A stretch of DNA of 64,000 nucleotides from Salegentibacter salegens. Its GTDB lineage: Bacteria > Bacteroidota > Bacteroidia > Flavobacteriales > Flavobacteriaceae. The notes beneath the pieces are model-generated. The model was not told the DNA's origin. It searched no databases and saw nothing but the letters and a program-made list of their open reading frames with translations. The position numbers were made by a program, and so were the translations under genes. Of this stretch, positions 1-8,820 are shown in pieces; the first letter of the stretch is position 1; every line of letters begins with the position of its first letter. The stretch covers positions 1,178,001 through 1,242,000 of the forward strand of contig NZ_LT670848.1 in assembly GCF_900142975.1 (NCBI RefSeq). The letters are read 5' to 3'.

Positions 1-103
1 AAAAATCTATTTCAGCTTTAACCTGTTTTTCGTTCTCTGCTTCTTTGTCATTTTTGCAGGCACTAAAAATTATAAGCAGGCAAAAAACTATAAGTCTGTT
101 CAT
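1..103 (-). CDS. Lipoprotein, N-terminal part only (runs off the window)
   Basis: The reverse strand from position 103 reads ATG followed by 34 codons without a stop, starting MNRLIVFCLLIIFSAC. This is a Sec/SPII signal peptide: a short basic start, a hydrophobic core, and a lipobox with Cys at residue 16. It continues into the charged Lys/Glu/Asp-rich linker common after the lipid-anchored Cys in Bacteroidota. The gene continues beyond base 1, so its function cannot be read. It is divergent from the methyltransferase gene at 284. The signal peptide call is firm; nothing else can be said. Confidence 0.75.
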   Translation of the reverse strand, partial: MNRLIVFCLLIIFSACKNDKEAENEKQVKAEIDF

Positions 104-210
104 AGCTTAAATATTAATCGATTTATAAATCCCGCCAAAGATAATTTTTTCCGAAGCAAAATAGGGCATCGCAAGCTTAGAAAGGCTACAAAGACTTATT
201 ATTTAATATC

Positions 211-256
211 AAGCCAAGCCTCGAAGCATTTAAACCTCAATTATCGAGTAAAAAAA
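211..256 (-). repeat. Dispersed intergenic repeat, TCGATAATCGAG family, copy 1
   Basis: On the minus strand this stretch reads TACTCGATAATTGAGG, then TTTAAATGCTTCGAGGCTTG. Nearly the same string occurs at 61229-61273, and shorter versions at 57810-57850 and 62651-62675. It lies in the 180 bp divergent gap between the partial lipoprotein gene and the methyltransferase gene. No protein-coding potential was seen. Confidence 0.6.
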
Positions 257-283
257 TTACCTTTGCAAATTCAAAATTTAGTT

Positions 284-1501
284 ATGCGGTTACACAGGAA
301 TTTAGTTTTTGCTACCATAGATGCCTTAAATGAAATTTTTAACAATAATAAATATGCCGATAAGGTTATCGAGCAAACCCTAAAACGCGATAAACGTTGG
401 GGTTCTCGCGATCGTAGTTTTATTGCCGAAACCGTTTACGATATTGTTCGGTGGAAAAGACTTTATGCTGAAATTGCTGAAGTAAAAGAACCTTTTGATC
501 GGGAAAATCTATTTAGATTATTTACCGTTTGGGCTACCTTGCGTGGAATTGCGCTCCCAGACTGGCCTCAATTTGCCGGCACACCTACCCGAAGAATTAA
601 AGGGAAATTTGATAGTTTAAGCAAAATTAGAAAATACCGCGAATCTATTCCCGATTGGATGGACGAGCTTGGCGCTAAAGAACTCGGTGAGAAAGTTTGG
701 GAAAAAGAGATCGCAGCGCTTAATGAGCAGGCTCCGGTTATACTTAGGGCCAACACACTTAAAACCACCAAAGATAATTTACGCAGTGTTCTTAAAAACG
801 AAGAAATAATTTCTGAACCTATAAAAGGTTATAAAAACGCTCTAAAACTGGAAGAACGCGGTAACGTTTTTAGAACCCAGGCTTTTAAAGATGGTTTTTT
901 TGAAGTACAGGATGCCTCTTCGCAATTAGTAGCTGAATTCCTGGAAGTAGAACCCGGAATGCGCGTGGTTGATACTTGCGCCGGTGCCGGTGGTAAAACG
1001 CTTCACCTGGCTGCTTTAATGGAAAACAAAGGTCAGATTATCGCTACCGATATCTACGGAAATAAGCTCAAAGAACTTAAACGCCGCGCCAAACGTGCCG
1101 GTGCTCATAATATAGATCCGCGTGCCATTGACACTACAAAAGTGATCAAGAAACTCTACGGTACTGCAGATCGTGTACTTATAGATTCCCCGTGTAGTGG
1201 TCTCGGAGTGTTAAGTAGAAATCCAGATGCTAAATGGAAATTGCAACCTGAATTTATAGACAATCTTATAAAAACCCAGGCCGAAATTATCGAAACCTAT
1301 TCCCGCATTGTTAAACCAGGCGGAAAAATGGTTTATGCAACTTGCTCTGTTTTGCCTTCTGAAAATGAAAAACAAGTAGAGAATTTTTTGAAGAATACTG
1401 AGGAAGGAAAAAACTTCAGGTTGTTAAGAGATCAAAAAATACTTTCTTCAGAAACCGGATTTGACGGGTTCTATATGGCACTTTTAGAGAAAAAAGCTTA
1501 A
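284..1501 (+). CDS. RsmB/NOP2/Sun-family RNA cytosine-C5 methyltransferase
   Basis: A 405-residue SAM-dependent methyltransferase expected to form 5-methylcytosine in rRNA. I chose the ATG at 284 over an in-frame TTG at 263 because MRLHRNLVFATIDAL is the usual N-terminus in Bacteroidota homologues. The SAM-binding motif I is DTCAGAGGKT at about 230-239. The motif IV PC pair (SPCSG) has Cys304. The motif VI TC pair (YATCS) has Cys354; in this family the TC Cys is the nucleophile and the PC Cys helps release product. The N-terminal third resembles the NusB-like RNA-binding region. A strong hairpin lies just after the stop. The exact rRNA target (C967 in E. coli RsmB) is inferred, not shown. Confidence 0.88.
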   Translation: MRLHRNLVFATIDALNEIFNNNKYADKVIEQTLKRDKRWGSRDRSFIAETVYDIVRWKRLYAEIAEVKEPFDRENLFRLFTVWATLRGIALPDWPQFAGTPTRRIKGKFDSLSKIRKYRESIPDWMDELGAKELGEKVWEKEIAALNEQAPVILRANTLKTTKDNLRSVLKNEEIISEPIKGYKNALKLEERGNVFRTQAFKDGFFEVQDASSQLVAEFLEVEPGMRVVDTCAGAGGKTLHLAALMENKGQIIATDIYGNKLKELKRRAKRAGAHNIDPRAIDTTKVIKKLYGTADRVLIDSPCSGLGVLSRNPDAKWKLQPEFIDNLIKTQAEIIETYSRIVKPGGKMVYATCSVLPSENEKQVENFLKNTEEGKNFRLLRDQKILSSETGFDGFYMALLEKKA

Positions 1502-1528
1502 GGGTTTTTACCCAAATTTTTTGAACGA

Positions 1529-1570
1529 ATCAATTTCAGGGGAATTCCTTTTATTTTCCCTGAAATTGAT
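1529..1570 (+). terminator. Strong stem-loop between methyltransferase and LTD lipoprotein genes
   Basis: ATCAATTTCAGGG (1529-1541) is perfectly complementary to CCCTGAAATTGAT (1558-1570), giving a 13-bp stem with a 16-nt loop, followed by TTTTC. It looks like a terminator for the upstream gene. It ends only five bases before the ATG of the next gene. Confidence 0.7.
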
Positions 1571-1575
1571 TTTCA

Positions 1576-2142
1576 ATGAAAAATTACTACTTTTTATTTC
1601 TTTGCATACTCATTTATTCCTGTTCAGAAGACGATGCCTCAATTCCTGAAGAAAGGCCGGAAGAAAATAATTTCTCTACTGAAATCTTCTTTTCTGAATA
1701 TGTAGAAGGTACTTCTTATAATAAAGCGCTGGAAATTGTAAATCTTACCGGGGAAAATATCAACCTGGAAGCTGATGCATATTCCATTAAAAAACAATCT
1801 AACGGCACCGGCGACTGGATGGGTGAAGTTTTTCTGGAAGGTGATTTAGCGCACGAAGCGACTTTCGTTATCGCCCATGAATCTGCCCTTTCTGAAATCA
1901 CTTCAAAATCCAATCAATTAAAATTTGGGGCACCGCTGGATTTTAATGGTAACGACCCTATTGGATTATTCAAAAACGGGGAACTAATCGATGTAATTGG
2001 AGAACTGGACAATTCTGAAGATTTTGCATTTGACCAAACCTTAAGAAGAAAGAAAACAAACACAGAACCATCTCTTGAGTATAATCCAGAAGATTGGGAA
2101 TTCCTTGAAATGGATACTGTTGAAGATTTGGGTAGTTATTAA
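1576..2142 (+). CDS. LTD (lamin-tail)-like domain lipoprotein
   Basis: A 188-residue protein with an SPII signal peptide (MKNYYFLFLCILIYSC, lipid Cys16), so probably anchored to the outer membrane or cell surface. After an acidic linker, residues about 32-180 resemble the lamin-tail domain found at the ends of Bacteroidota surface nucleases and adhesins. Markers are FFSEYVEGTSYNKALEIVNL at the start, and later FVIAHESA and DFNGNDPIGLFKNGELIDVI. No catalytic domain accompanies it. The start lies directly behind a strong hairpin, so the leader left after termination would be very short. The role is unknown; binding or adhesion is only an inference from the domain. Confidence 0.7.
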   Translation: MKNYYFLFLCILIYSCSEDDASIPEERPEENNFSTEIFFSEYVEGTSYNKALEIVNLTGENINLEADAYSIKKQSNGTGDWMGEVFLEGDLAHEATFVIAHESALSEITSKSNQLKFGAPLDFNGNDPIGLFKNGELIDVIGELDNSEDFAFDQTLRRKKTNTEPSLEYNPEDWEFLEMDTVEDLGSY

Positions 2143-2159
2143 ACTACGAAAGGAGTTAT

Positions 2160-2280
2160 GTTATTGCGAGCGCGGGACGAGCCTGGCAATCTTTGGTTAT
2201 AGTCCGCCTATTTTAAAAGGAACTTATTCAAAAAAGTACAGATTGCCGCAGTCGCCTAAAAAGACTCCTTCACAATGCCA
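2160..2280. repeat. REP-like inverted pair (TTGCGAG ... GGCAATCT)
   Basis: Left unit 2161-2192 begins TTATTGCGAG and ends GGCAATCT. Right unit 2239-2280, read on the minus strand, begins TGGCATTGTGAAGGAG and ends GGCAATCTG. The two units face each other and could fold into a long imperfect hairpin. The ends match the 'cattgcgag...ggcaatct' style of short palindromic repeats seen in many Bacteroidota genomes (from memory). The 287-bp gap 2143-2429 holds this pair and the purL promoter, and no gene. Confidence 0.55.
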
Positions 2281-2390
2281 GTACTTTAAAAGAGCAATAC
2301 TTAAAAATAAAAATCGATTCGTGAATTCGTTGCAAAATCCCTTTTAATATTTTCTGCATTAACTTCCTAAAATATTTCCTTTAAAAAACC

Positions 2391-2398
2391 TAAATTTG
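2391..2398 (+). promoter_or_regulatory. Candidate -7 box of the purL promoter
   Basis: TAAATTTG matches the Bacteroidota -7 consensus TAnnTTTG exactly and lies 31 bases before the purL ATG. No clear TTTG -33 box was found at the expected spacing. Confidence 0.4.
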
Positions 2399-2429
2399 TC
2401 TTTTCGCGAACAACACAAAACAACATAGA

Positions 2430-5400
2430 ATGATCCTTTTCTTTGGAGACCAAACCACTAAGGTTTTTGCGGTAGAAACGCATACCAACCTTACGGCGCA
2501 AGACATCACTAAATTAAACTGGCTTTTTGGGAATACACAACAAATTAATAAATCTGCTCTGGCAGATTTTTTTGTTGGTCCCCGTGCCGCAATGATCACG
2601 CCCTGGAGTACCAATGCGGTAGAAATTACCGAGAATATGGGAATCCACGGCATAATTAGAATTGAAGAATTCTTGAGAATTGACAAGAACTTCCACGATT
2701 TTGACCCGATGCTTTCCCAAAAATACGAAGGTTTAGATCAGGATATTTTTGATATTCATATCAATCCAGAACCAATTATTGAAATTGAAGATATTGCAGC
2801 CTATAACCAGCAGGAAGGCCTCGCACTTAATGTAGAAGAGGTTGCTTATCTGCAAGGATTAGCCGATAAATTAGGCCGAAAACTTACCGATTCTGAAGTG
2901 TTTGGATTCTCCCAGGTGAATTCTGAACATTGCCGTCATAAGATCTTTAATGGCAGCTTTGTGATTGATGGAGAAGAAAAACTAAGTTCGCTTTTTAAAC
3001 TAATCAGGAAAACTTCCGAAGAAAATCCGAACGAGATCGTTTCGGCATATAAAGATAATGTGGCATTTATCAACGGGCCACGCGTGCAGCAATTTGCACC
3101 AAAACTTCCCGATGTTCCGGAATATTACGAAAATAAAGATTTTGATTCGGTTATTTCCATAAAAGCCGAAACCCATAATTTCCCAACTACGGTAGAACCT
3201 TTTAACGGTGCTGCTACCGGAAGTGGGGGCGAAATTCGAGACAGGCTTGCCGGTGGAAAAGGCTCTTTACCTTTGGCCGGAACCGCGGTTTATATGACAT
3301 CTTATTCCCGACTTGATAAAGACCGAAAATGGGAAGACGGGATGAAAGAACGCGACTGGTTGTACCAAACTCCAATGGATATTTTGATCAAAGCTTCTAA
3401 CGGAGCTTCCGATTTTGGAAATAAATTCGGTCAACCTTTAATTTCTGGTTCTGTATTAACTTTTGAGCATTCAGAACACCAAAGAAGTTTAGGTTACGAT
3501 AAAGTAATTATGCTTGCCGGCGGAATTGGTTATGGAAAAGCCAGCCAGGCGCAAAAAGATATTCCTAAGAAAGGCGATAAAATTGTTATTCTTGGTGGTG
3601 AAAATTACCGAATTGGAATGGGCGGTGCCGCGGTATCTTCCGCTGACACGGGAGAATTAGGTAGCGGAATCGAATTAAACGCTATCCAAAGAGCTAACCC
3701 TGAAATGCAAAAACGTGCTTCTAACGCGGTGCGCGGAATGGTAGAAAGTCAAGAAAACCCAATTGTTTCTATTCACGATCACGGTGCCGGCGGACATTTA
3801 AACTGCCTTAGCGAACTGGTTGAAGAAACCGGAGGAAAAATAGACCTCGATAAATTACCTGTTGGCGATCCTACTCTTTCAGCAAAAGAAATTATCGGGA
3901 ACGAATCTCAGGAACGTATGGGATTGGTTATTGGCGGTAAAAATTATGACATCCTGCGCAGGGTTTCAGAACGCGAACGCTCTCCTATTTACCAGGTTGG
4001 CGATGTTACCGGAGACCATAGGTTTACTTTTGAAGGTTCTAAGTCTGGTCAAAAACCAATGGATCTGGCACTTTCAGATATGTTTGGAAGTTCTCCAAAA
4101 ACCATAATGACCGATAAAACCGTAAGTAGAAGTTATGACGACTTAGTCTACTCTTCAGAAAATATAAACGATTATTTAACGCAGGTGCTTCAGTTGGAAG
4201 CAGTTGCCTGCAAAGATTGGTTAACCAACAAAGTAGACCGTTGTGTAACCGGGCGCGTAGCAAAACAACAAACTGCCGGGCCCTTACAGCTTCCGCTAAA
4301 TAATTGCGGCGTAATGGCGCTGGATTACAACGGGAAAGAAGGTGTGGCAACTTCTATTGGCCACTCTCCGGTTTCGGCATTGGTTGATCCAGTTGCAGGT
4401 TCTAAAAATTCAATTGGCGAAGCACTTTCCAATATTGTTTGGGCACCGTTAGAAAAAGGTCTGAAGTCTATTTCTCTTTCAGCAAACTGGATGTGGCCTT
4501 GTAATAACGAAGGCGAAGATGCAAGGCTCTATGAAGCCGTAAAGGGAGTTTCAGATTTTGCGATCTCGCTTGGAATTAATGTGCCAACCGGGAAAGATTC
4601 GCTTTCCATGAAGCAACGCTATAAAGATGGGGAAGTACTTTCTCCGGGAACGGTGATTATTTCCGCAGCGGGACATTGCGATGATATAACGAAAATTGTG
4701 GAGCCAGTTTTGCAAAAAAATGGAGGTGACATTTATTACATCAATTTATCCCAAGATAATTTTAAACTTGGCGGATCTTCTTTTGCGCAAACCTTGAACA
4801 AGGTTGGAAAAGAAGTACCTACGATAAAAGATGACAAAAAATTTACCGATGCTTTTTATAATATCCAGGGATTAATTAAGCAGGACCTAATTCTTGCCGG
4901 GCACGATGTGGCTTCAGGCGGATTAATTACCACGCTTCTTGAAATGTGTTTTGCCGATAATAATCTTGGCGCCGATCTAGATTTTTCAGCCTTAAATGAA
5001 AAAGACAGCGTTAAATTGCTGTTTAATGAAAACTGCGGAATTGTTTTCCAGGCAAAAGACGATACGGCAGAAAAAGTACTTACCGATAATAAAATTGAAT
5101 TCTTTAAACTTGGAAAAGTAACTGAAGGAAACGAACTAAAAATCAAAAACGGATCAGAAAACCTGAATTTCAATATTCCTGAATTGCGAGATGTGTGGTA
5201 TAAAACCTCCTTCCTTTTAGATCAAAAACAAAGTGGTGTAGATAAAGCTACCGAGCGCTTCAATAACTATAAAAATCAGCCGCTGGAATTTAAATTTCCT
5301 TATGGGTTTACTGGTCAGCTTCCATTTCAATCTAATTTAATGGAGAAACCAACCCAACCCATTAAAGCGGCAATTATTCGTGAAAAAGGTTCCAATTCTG

Positions 5401-6107
5401 AACGTGAAATGGCTCGTGCAATGCACTTAGCCGGATTTGACGTAAAGGATGTGCATATGACCGATTTAATTTCGGGACGGGAAACCCTGGAAGATATTAA
5501 GTTTATCGCAGCGGTTGGTGGATTCTCTAACTCAGATGTTTTGGGAAGTGCCAAAGGTTGGGCCGGCGCATTTTTATATAACGAGAAAGCTAAAACCGCC
5601 CTCGATAATTTCTTTAAAAAAGAAGATACTTTATCGCTTGGAGTATGTAATGGTTGTCAGCTTTTTGTGGAGTTAGGATTAATAAATCCCGATCACGAAA
5701 AGAAACCGAAAATGCTTCATAACGCGTCGCATAAGTTTGAGTGTAATTTTACTTCCGTAGAAATAAAAGAGAATAATTCAGTAATGCTATCCACACTTTC
5801 TGGAAGTACACTTGGAATTTGGGCTGCACACGGTGAAGGAAAATTCAGTTTTCCATATAAAAGAGAGCATTATAATATCGTAGGAGAATATGGCTATGAT
5901 AAATATCCGGCCAATCCTAACGGTTCTAACCACAATACGGCAATACTTACCGACGATACCGGAAGACATTTGGTTATGATGCCGCATTTAGAACGCTCAA
6001 CTTTCCCATGGAACTGGGCATATTATCCAAAAGACAGAAAAGACGACAAAGTAAGCCCCTGGTTGGAAGCTTTTGTAAATGCAAGAAAATGGTTAGAGAA
6101 TAAATAA
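2430..6107 (+). CDS. purL: Phosphoribosylformylglycinamidine synthase (large single-chain form)
   Basis: A 1225-residue FGAM synthase that converts FGAR, glutamine and ATP to FGAM in purine synthesis (cytosolic, EC 6.3.5.3). The length fits the fused form found in Proteobacteria and Bacteroidota rather than the split PurS/L/Q type. The N-terminal region is followed by the tandem AIR-synthase-like ATP/FGAR-binding half (GAATGSGGEIRD at about 260) and its second copy. The C-terminal class I glutaminase domain from about 965 has the nucleophile Cys1073 in GVCNGCQL and the partner residues His1186 and Glu1188 in MMPHLERS. Every catalytic element is intact. It is monocistronic, with a -7 box upstream and a terminator downstream. 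Confidence 0.97.
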   Translation: MILFFGDQTTKVFAVETHTNLTAQDITKLNWLFGNTQQINKSALADFFVGPRAAMITPWSTNAVEITENMGIHGIIRIEEFLRIDKNFHDFDPMLSQKYEGLDQDIFDIHINPEPIIEIEDIAAYNQQEGLALNVEEVAYLQGLADKLGRKLTDSEVFGFSQVNSEHCRHKIFNGSFVIDGEEKLSSLFKLIRKTSEENPNEIVSAYKDNVAFINGPRVQQFAPKLPDVPEYYENKDFDSVISIKAETHNFPTTVEPFNGAATGSGGEIRDRLAGGKGSLPLAGTAVYMTSYSRLDKDRKWEDGMKERDWLYQTPMDILIKASNGASDFGNKFGQPLISGSVLTFEHSEHQRSLGYDKVIMLAGGIGYGKASQAQKDIPKKGDKIVILGGENYRIGMGGAAVSSADTGELGSGIELNAIQRANPEMQKRASNAVRGMVESQENPIVSIHDHGAGGHLNCLSELVEETGGKIDLDKLPVGDPTLSAKEIIGNESQERMGLVIGGKNYDILRRVSERERSPIYQVGDVTGDHRFTFEGSKSGQKPMDLALSDMFGSSPKTIMTDKTVSRSYDDLVYSSENINDYLTQVLQLEAVACKDWLTNKVDRCVTGRVAKQQTAGPLQLPLNNCGVMALDYNGKEGVATSIGHSPVSALVDPVAGSKNSIGEALSNIVWAPLEKGLKSISLSANWMWPCNNEGEDARLYEAVKGVSDFAISLGINVPTGKDSLSMKQRYKDGEVLSPGTVIISAAGHCDDITKIVEPVLQKNGGDIYYINLSQDNFKLGGSSFAQTLNKVGKEVPTIKDDKKFTDAFYNIQGLIKQDLILAGHDVASGGLITTLLEMCFADNNLGADLDFSALNEKDSVKLLFNENCGIVFQAKDDTAEKVLTDNKIEFFKLGKVTEGNELKIKNGSENLNFNIPELRDVWYKTSFLLDQKQSGVDKATERFNNYKNQPLEFKFPYGFTGQLPFQSNLMEKPTQPIKAAIIREKGSNSEREMARAMHLAGFDVKDVHMTDLISGRETLEDIKFIAAVGGFSNSDVLGSAKGWAGAFLYNEKAKTALDNFFKKEDTLSLGVCNGCQLFVELGLINPDHEKKPKMLHNASHKFECNFTSVEIKENNSVMLSTLSGSTLGIWAAHGEGKFSFPYKREHYNIVGEYGYDKYPANPNGSNHNTAILTDDTGRHLVMMPHLERSTFPWNWAYYPKDRKDDKVSPWLEAFVNARKWLENK

Positions 6108-6128
6108 ATTTTCTTCAAAATTATTTAG

Positions 6129-6165
6129 AACGCCCGATTATATTTTTATTATCGGGCGTTTTCTA
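6129..6165 (+). terminator. Rho-independent terminator after purL
   Basis: AACGCCCGAT (6129-6138) pairs perfectly with ATCGGGCGTT (6151-6160), followed by a T-rich tail. Confidence 0.85.
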
Positions 6166-6292
6166 TTTTAATGTAATGATTATCAATTTAATAAAACGAA
6201 ATTTCAAAGTAATCATCCTATAAATTTAATCCTGTATTTATTAAATATTTTATATTCTTATTAATATATCTATGTTTATTTTAATATTTCAA

Positions 6293-6322
6293 TTTGAAAT
6301 AGGCTACAAATTTGCTATTTTG
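6293..6322 (+). promoter_or_regulatory. Bacteroidota-type promoter of the acyl-CoA synthetase gene
   Basis: TTTG (6293-6296), a 19-base spacer, then TATTTTG (6316-6322). This is close to the TTTG-N19-21-TAnnTTTG consensus, one base short in the -7 box. The ATG follows 27 bases later. Confidence 0.5.
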
Positions 6323-6349
6323 CAAAGTATATAATAATGCTACACCCTA

Positions 6350-8131
6350 ATGGATAAACCAACAAGACTTTTTGACTTTCCTTATTTTCAACTGGAAAAA
6401 CACGCTTTAGATAAGGCTTTAGTCACTAAATATAACGGAGAATGGAAAGCAATTTCCACCCAGGAATATATTGATCAGGCAAATGCAATAAGCCGCGGAT
6501 TATTGAGATTGGGTATAAAACCTAACGATAAAATTGCCATAATTTCTACCAGTAACCGAACTGAATGGAATATCATGGATATTGGAGTTTTGCAAACCGG
6601 TGCTCAAACTGTACCTATTTATCCAACGATTTCTGAAGATGATTATCAATATGTACTGGATCACAGTGAAGCGATATTTTGTTTTGTTTCAGATACAGAA
6701 GTTTTGGAAAAACTAAATTCCATTAAACAAGACACCAAGCTTAAAGAGGTTTATACTTTTGATGAAATAGAAGGTTCAAAAAACTGGACTGAAGTTCTTG
6801 AACTAGGTAATGATAAAAGTAACCAGGATGAGGTTGAACAGTTAAAGAAAGCTGTTAAGCCAGACGATCTGGCAACTTTAATCTACACTTCTGGAACCAC
6901 AGGTAGACCAAAAGGAGTTATGCTTTCTCATAAAAACCTGGTAAGCAACGTATTAGATAGCTCTAAGCGTGTACCTTTTGAACGGGGAACTTATGTAGCG
7001 CTTAGTTTCTTACCGGTTTGCCACGTTTTTGAAAGAATGATCCTTTATTTATATCAGTATTATTCGGTTTCCATTCATTTTGCAGAATCTATAGATAAAA
7101 TTAGCGATAACCTTAAAGAAGTAAAACCCCACGTAATTACTGCCGTACCGAGACTTTTGGAAAAAGTTTACGATAAAATTATCGCAAAAGGTTCTACCGT
7201 TGGAGGCATTAAGCAAAAATTATTTTTCTGGGCTGTAGAACTCGGTTTGGAATATGAGCCTTACGGCCAAAACGGATGGTGGTACGAAAAACGTCTATCT
7301 TTAGCAAGAAAACTTATTTTCTCTAAATGGAAAGAAGGTTTAGGCGGAAATATTGAATTGATCGTTTCTGGATCTGCTGCGCTTCAACCGCGTCTAGCCC
7401 GTGTTTTTGCCGCAGCCGATATTCCGGTAATGGAAGGTTACGGTTTAACTGAAACTTCTCCGGTAATTGCGGTAAACGACCAGAGAGATAAAGGCTTTAG
7501 AATTGGAACCGTAGGAAAACCTATAGATAATGTAACGGTAAAAATTGCCGAAGACGGGGAAATCCTGGCAAAAGGACCAAATGTAATGCTGGGTTATTAT
7601 AAAGAACCGCAAAAAACCGAAGAGGTTTTAAATGGTGACAAATTTTTCCATACTGGCGATATTGGGGAATTGGATAAAGACGGTTTCTTGAAAATTACCG
7701 ATCGTAAAAAGGAAATGTTTAAAACATCGGGAGGAAAATATGTTGCACCGCAAATTATTGAAAATACGATGAAGCAATCTCGTTTTATCGAACAAATAAT
7801 GGTAATTGGTGACGGCGAAAAAATGCCCGCCGCCCTTATTCAGCCAAACTTTGAATTTATCCAGGAATGGGCCAAACGCAAAAATATTGATATTGGTGAT
7901 GGTTCAGAAAAAACTATTGCAGAAAATAACCAGGTTAAAGACCGTATTCAGGAAGAAGTAGATTTTTATAACGAAAAATTCGGAAAATGGGAACGTATAA
8001 AAGTAATAGAACTTACCGGCGAAGTTTGGGGAATTGAAGAAGGTCACCTCACTCCTACTATGAAACTAAAACGTAGAAATATAAAAGATCGTTATAAGAA
8101 ATTATATGAGAAGATATACAGACCTTCATAA
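6350..8131 (+). CDS. Long-chain fatty acid-CoA ligase (AMP-forming)
   Basis: A 593-residue ANL-superfamily enzyme that activates fatty acids to acyl-CoA through an acyl-adenylate (EC 6.2.1.3). The P-loop-like A3 motif YTSGTTGRPKG is at 179-189 and the A5 motif YGLTETSPV starts near 364. Later motifs include FHTGDIGELDKDGF and the hinge region ITDRKKEMFKTSGGKYV, with the catalytic-type Lys in the C-terminal domain. It has the longer architecture of FadD15/ACSL-like ligases (AMP-dependent synthetase 'long-chain' clade). It lies just before a beta-oxidation operon but has its own promoter and terminator. It is expected to feed substrate into the HCDH/ECH, thiolase and dehydrogenase encoded downstream. 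The exact chain-length preference is not readable. Confidence 0.9.
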   Translation: MDKPTRLFDFPYFQLEKHALDKALVTKYNGEWKAISTQEYIDQANAISRGLLRLGIKPNDKIAIISTSNRTEWNIMDIGVLQTGAQTVPIYPTISEDDYQYVLDHSEAIFCFVSDTEVLEKLNSIKQDTKLKEVYTFDEIEGSKNWTEVLELGNDKSNQDEVEQLKKAVKPDDLATLIYTSGTTGRPKGVMLSHKNLVSNVLDSSKRVPFERGTYVALSFLPVCHVFERMILYLYQYYSVSIHFAESIDKISDNLKEVKPHVITAVPRLLEKVYDKIIAKGSTVGGIKQKLFFWAVELGLEYEPYGQNGWWYEKRLSLARKLIFSKWKEGLGGNIELIVSGSAALQPRLARVFAAADIPVMEGYGLTETSPVIAVNDQRDKGFRIGTVGKPIDNVTVKIAEDGEILAKGPNVMLGYYKEPQKTEEVLNGDKFFHTGDIGELDKDGFLKITDRKKEMFKTSGGKYVAPQIIENTMKQSRFIEQIMVIGDGEKMPAALIQPNFEFIQEWAKRKNIDIGDGSEKTIAENNQVKDRIQEEVDFYNEKFGKWERIKVIELTGEVWGIEEGHLTPTMKLKRRNIKDRYKKLYEKIYRPS

Positions 8132-8156
8132 TTATAGATTTTTTACAACTTAAGTT

Positions 8157-8184
8157 AAAACCCTTCTTTTTGAAGGGTTTTTTT
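8157..8184 (+). terminator. Terminator after the acyl-CoA synthetase gene
   Basis: AAAACCCTTC pairs with GAAGGGTTTT around a TTTTT loop, followed by a T run. Confidence 0.85.
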
Positions 8185-8244
8185 ATGGACTTTCCATAAA
8201 TTTAAGTAATAAATATAAAGACCCGATAATTTATTCGATTTTAC

Positions 8245-8276
8245 TATGCGTGCATAATATATTTTTCTTAACTTTG
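8245..8276 (+). promoter_or_regulatory. Promoter of the MarR/beta-oxidation operon
   Basis: The -7 box TAACTTTG (8269-8276) is an exact match to TAnnTTTG. A weak -33 box TATG (8245-8248) lies 20 bases upstream. The ATG of the MarR gene follows 17 bases after the -7 box. Confidence 0.5.
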
Positions 8277-8293
8277 AGAATCAACATTCAAAA

Positions 8294-8746
8294 ATGAAGG
8301 AAAAGACAATAGATTATGTTTTACGGGCCACCTGGATGGCAGTTTCTAAAATGTACAATGAAGAGGCCGGTAAAGCCGGAAGTACAATGTCTACCGGTTT
8401 TGCGCTTTTAAGCATAGATCCTGAAAATGGAACCCCTTCTACCTCACTGGGCCCTAAAATGGGAATGGAAGCTACCAGCTTATCGCGAATCTTAAAAACG
8501 ATGGAAGATAAAGGATTAATTCTTCGGAAAAAAAATCCAAAAGATGGCCGCAGCGTCCTTATCTATTTAACCGATTTTGGACAGGAAATGCGGGAATATT
8601 CCAAAAAAGTAGTATTGCGCTTTGATGAAGCTGTAAAAGAAAATGTTTCAGAAGAAGATCTAAAAACCTTTATAGAAGTCGCAAATACAATTTTGAGCCT
8701 TATTTCTGAAAAGAAAATTTATAAAGAAGAAATTAGAATAGAATAA
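8294..8746 (+). CDS. MarR-family transcriptional regulator
   Basis: A 150-residue winged-helix protein. Residues about 40-110 hold the HTH and wing: the recognition-helix region MEATSLSRILKTMEDKGLI is followed by the wing with the family-typical DGRS (NPKDGRSVLIYLTDFG). The flanking helices would make the dimer interface. It is the first gene of the beta-oxidation operon, 74 bases before the HCDH/ECH gene. A ligand-relieved repressor responding to fatty acyl compounds is therefore likely by context, in place of FadR. The ligand and operator are not determined. A short palindromic repeat sits directly behind its stop codon. Confidence 0.88.
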   Translation: MKEKTIDYVLRATWMAVSKMYNEEAGKAGSTMSTGFALLSIDPENGTPSTSLGPKMGMEATSLSRILKTMEDKGLILRKKNPKDGRSVLIYLTDFGQEMREYSKKVVLRFDEAVKENVSEEDLKTFIEVANTILSLISEKKIYKEEIRIE

Positions 8747-8776
8747 ACCTCACAGGTTTTAAAAACCTGTGAAGTT
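8745..8776. repeat. Dispersed palindrome CCTCACAGGTTTTAAAAACC, copy 1
   Basis: AACCTCACAGGTTTT is followed by the near mirror image AAAACCTGTGAAGTTT. A second copy is at 46414-46447. The stem overlaps the last bases of the MarR stop codon and could act as a weak terminator or RNA-processing site inside the operon. Confidence 0.6.
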
Positions 8777-8820
8777 TCAATAGAAACCGAAAACCTTATA
8801 GTAAAAACCAGATAAAAATT

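Noticed and set aside
263..283. TTG start for the rRNA methyltransferase
   Set aside because: The ATG at 284 gives the conserved family N-terminus.
2075..2347. 90-codon open frame overlapping the LTD lipoprotein gene and the REP-like pair
   Set aside because: It begins inside a real gene in another frame and runs through repeat DNA; the composition is not protein-like.
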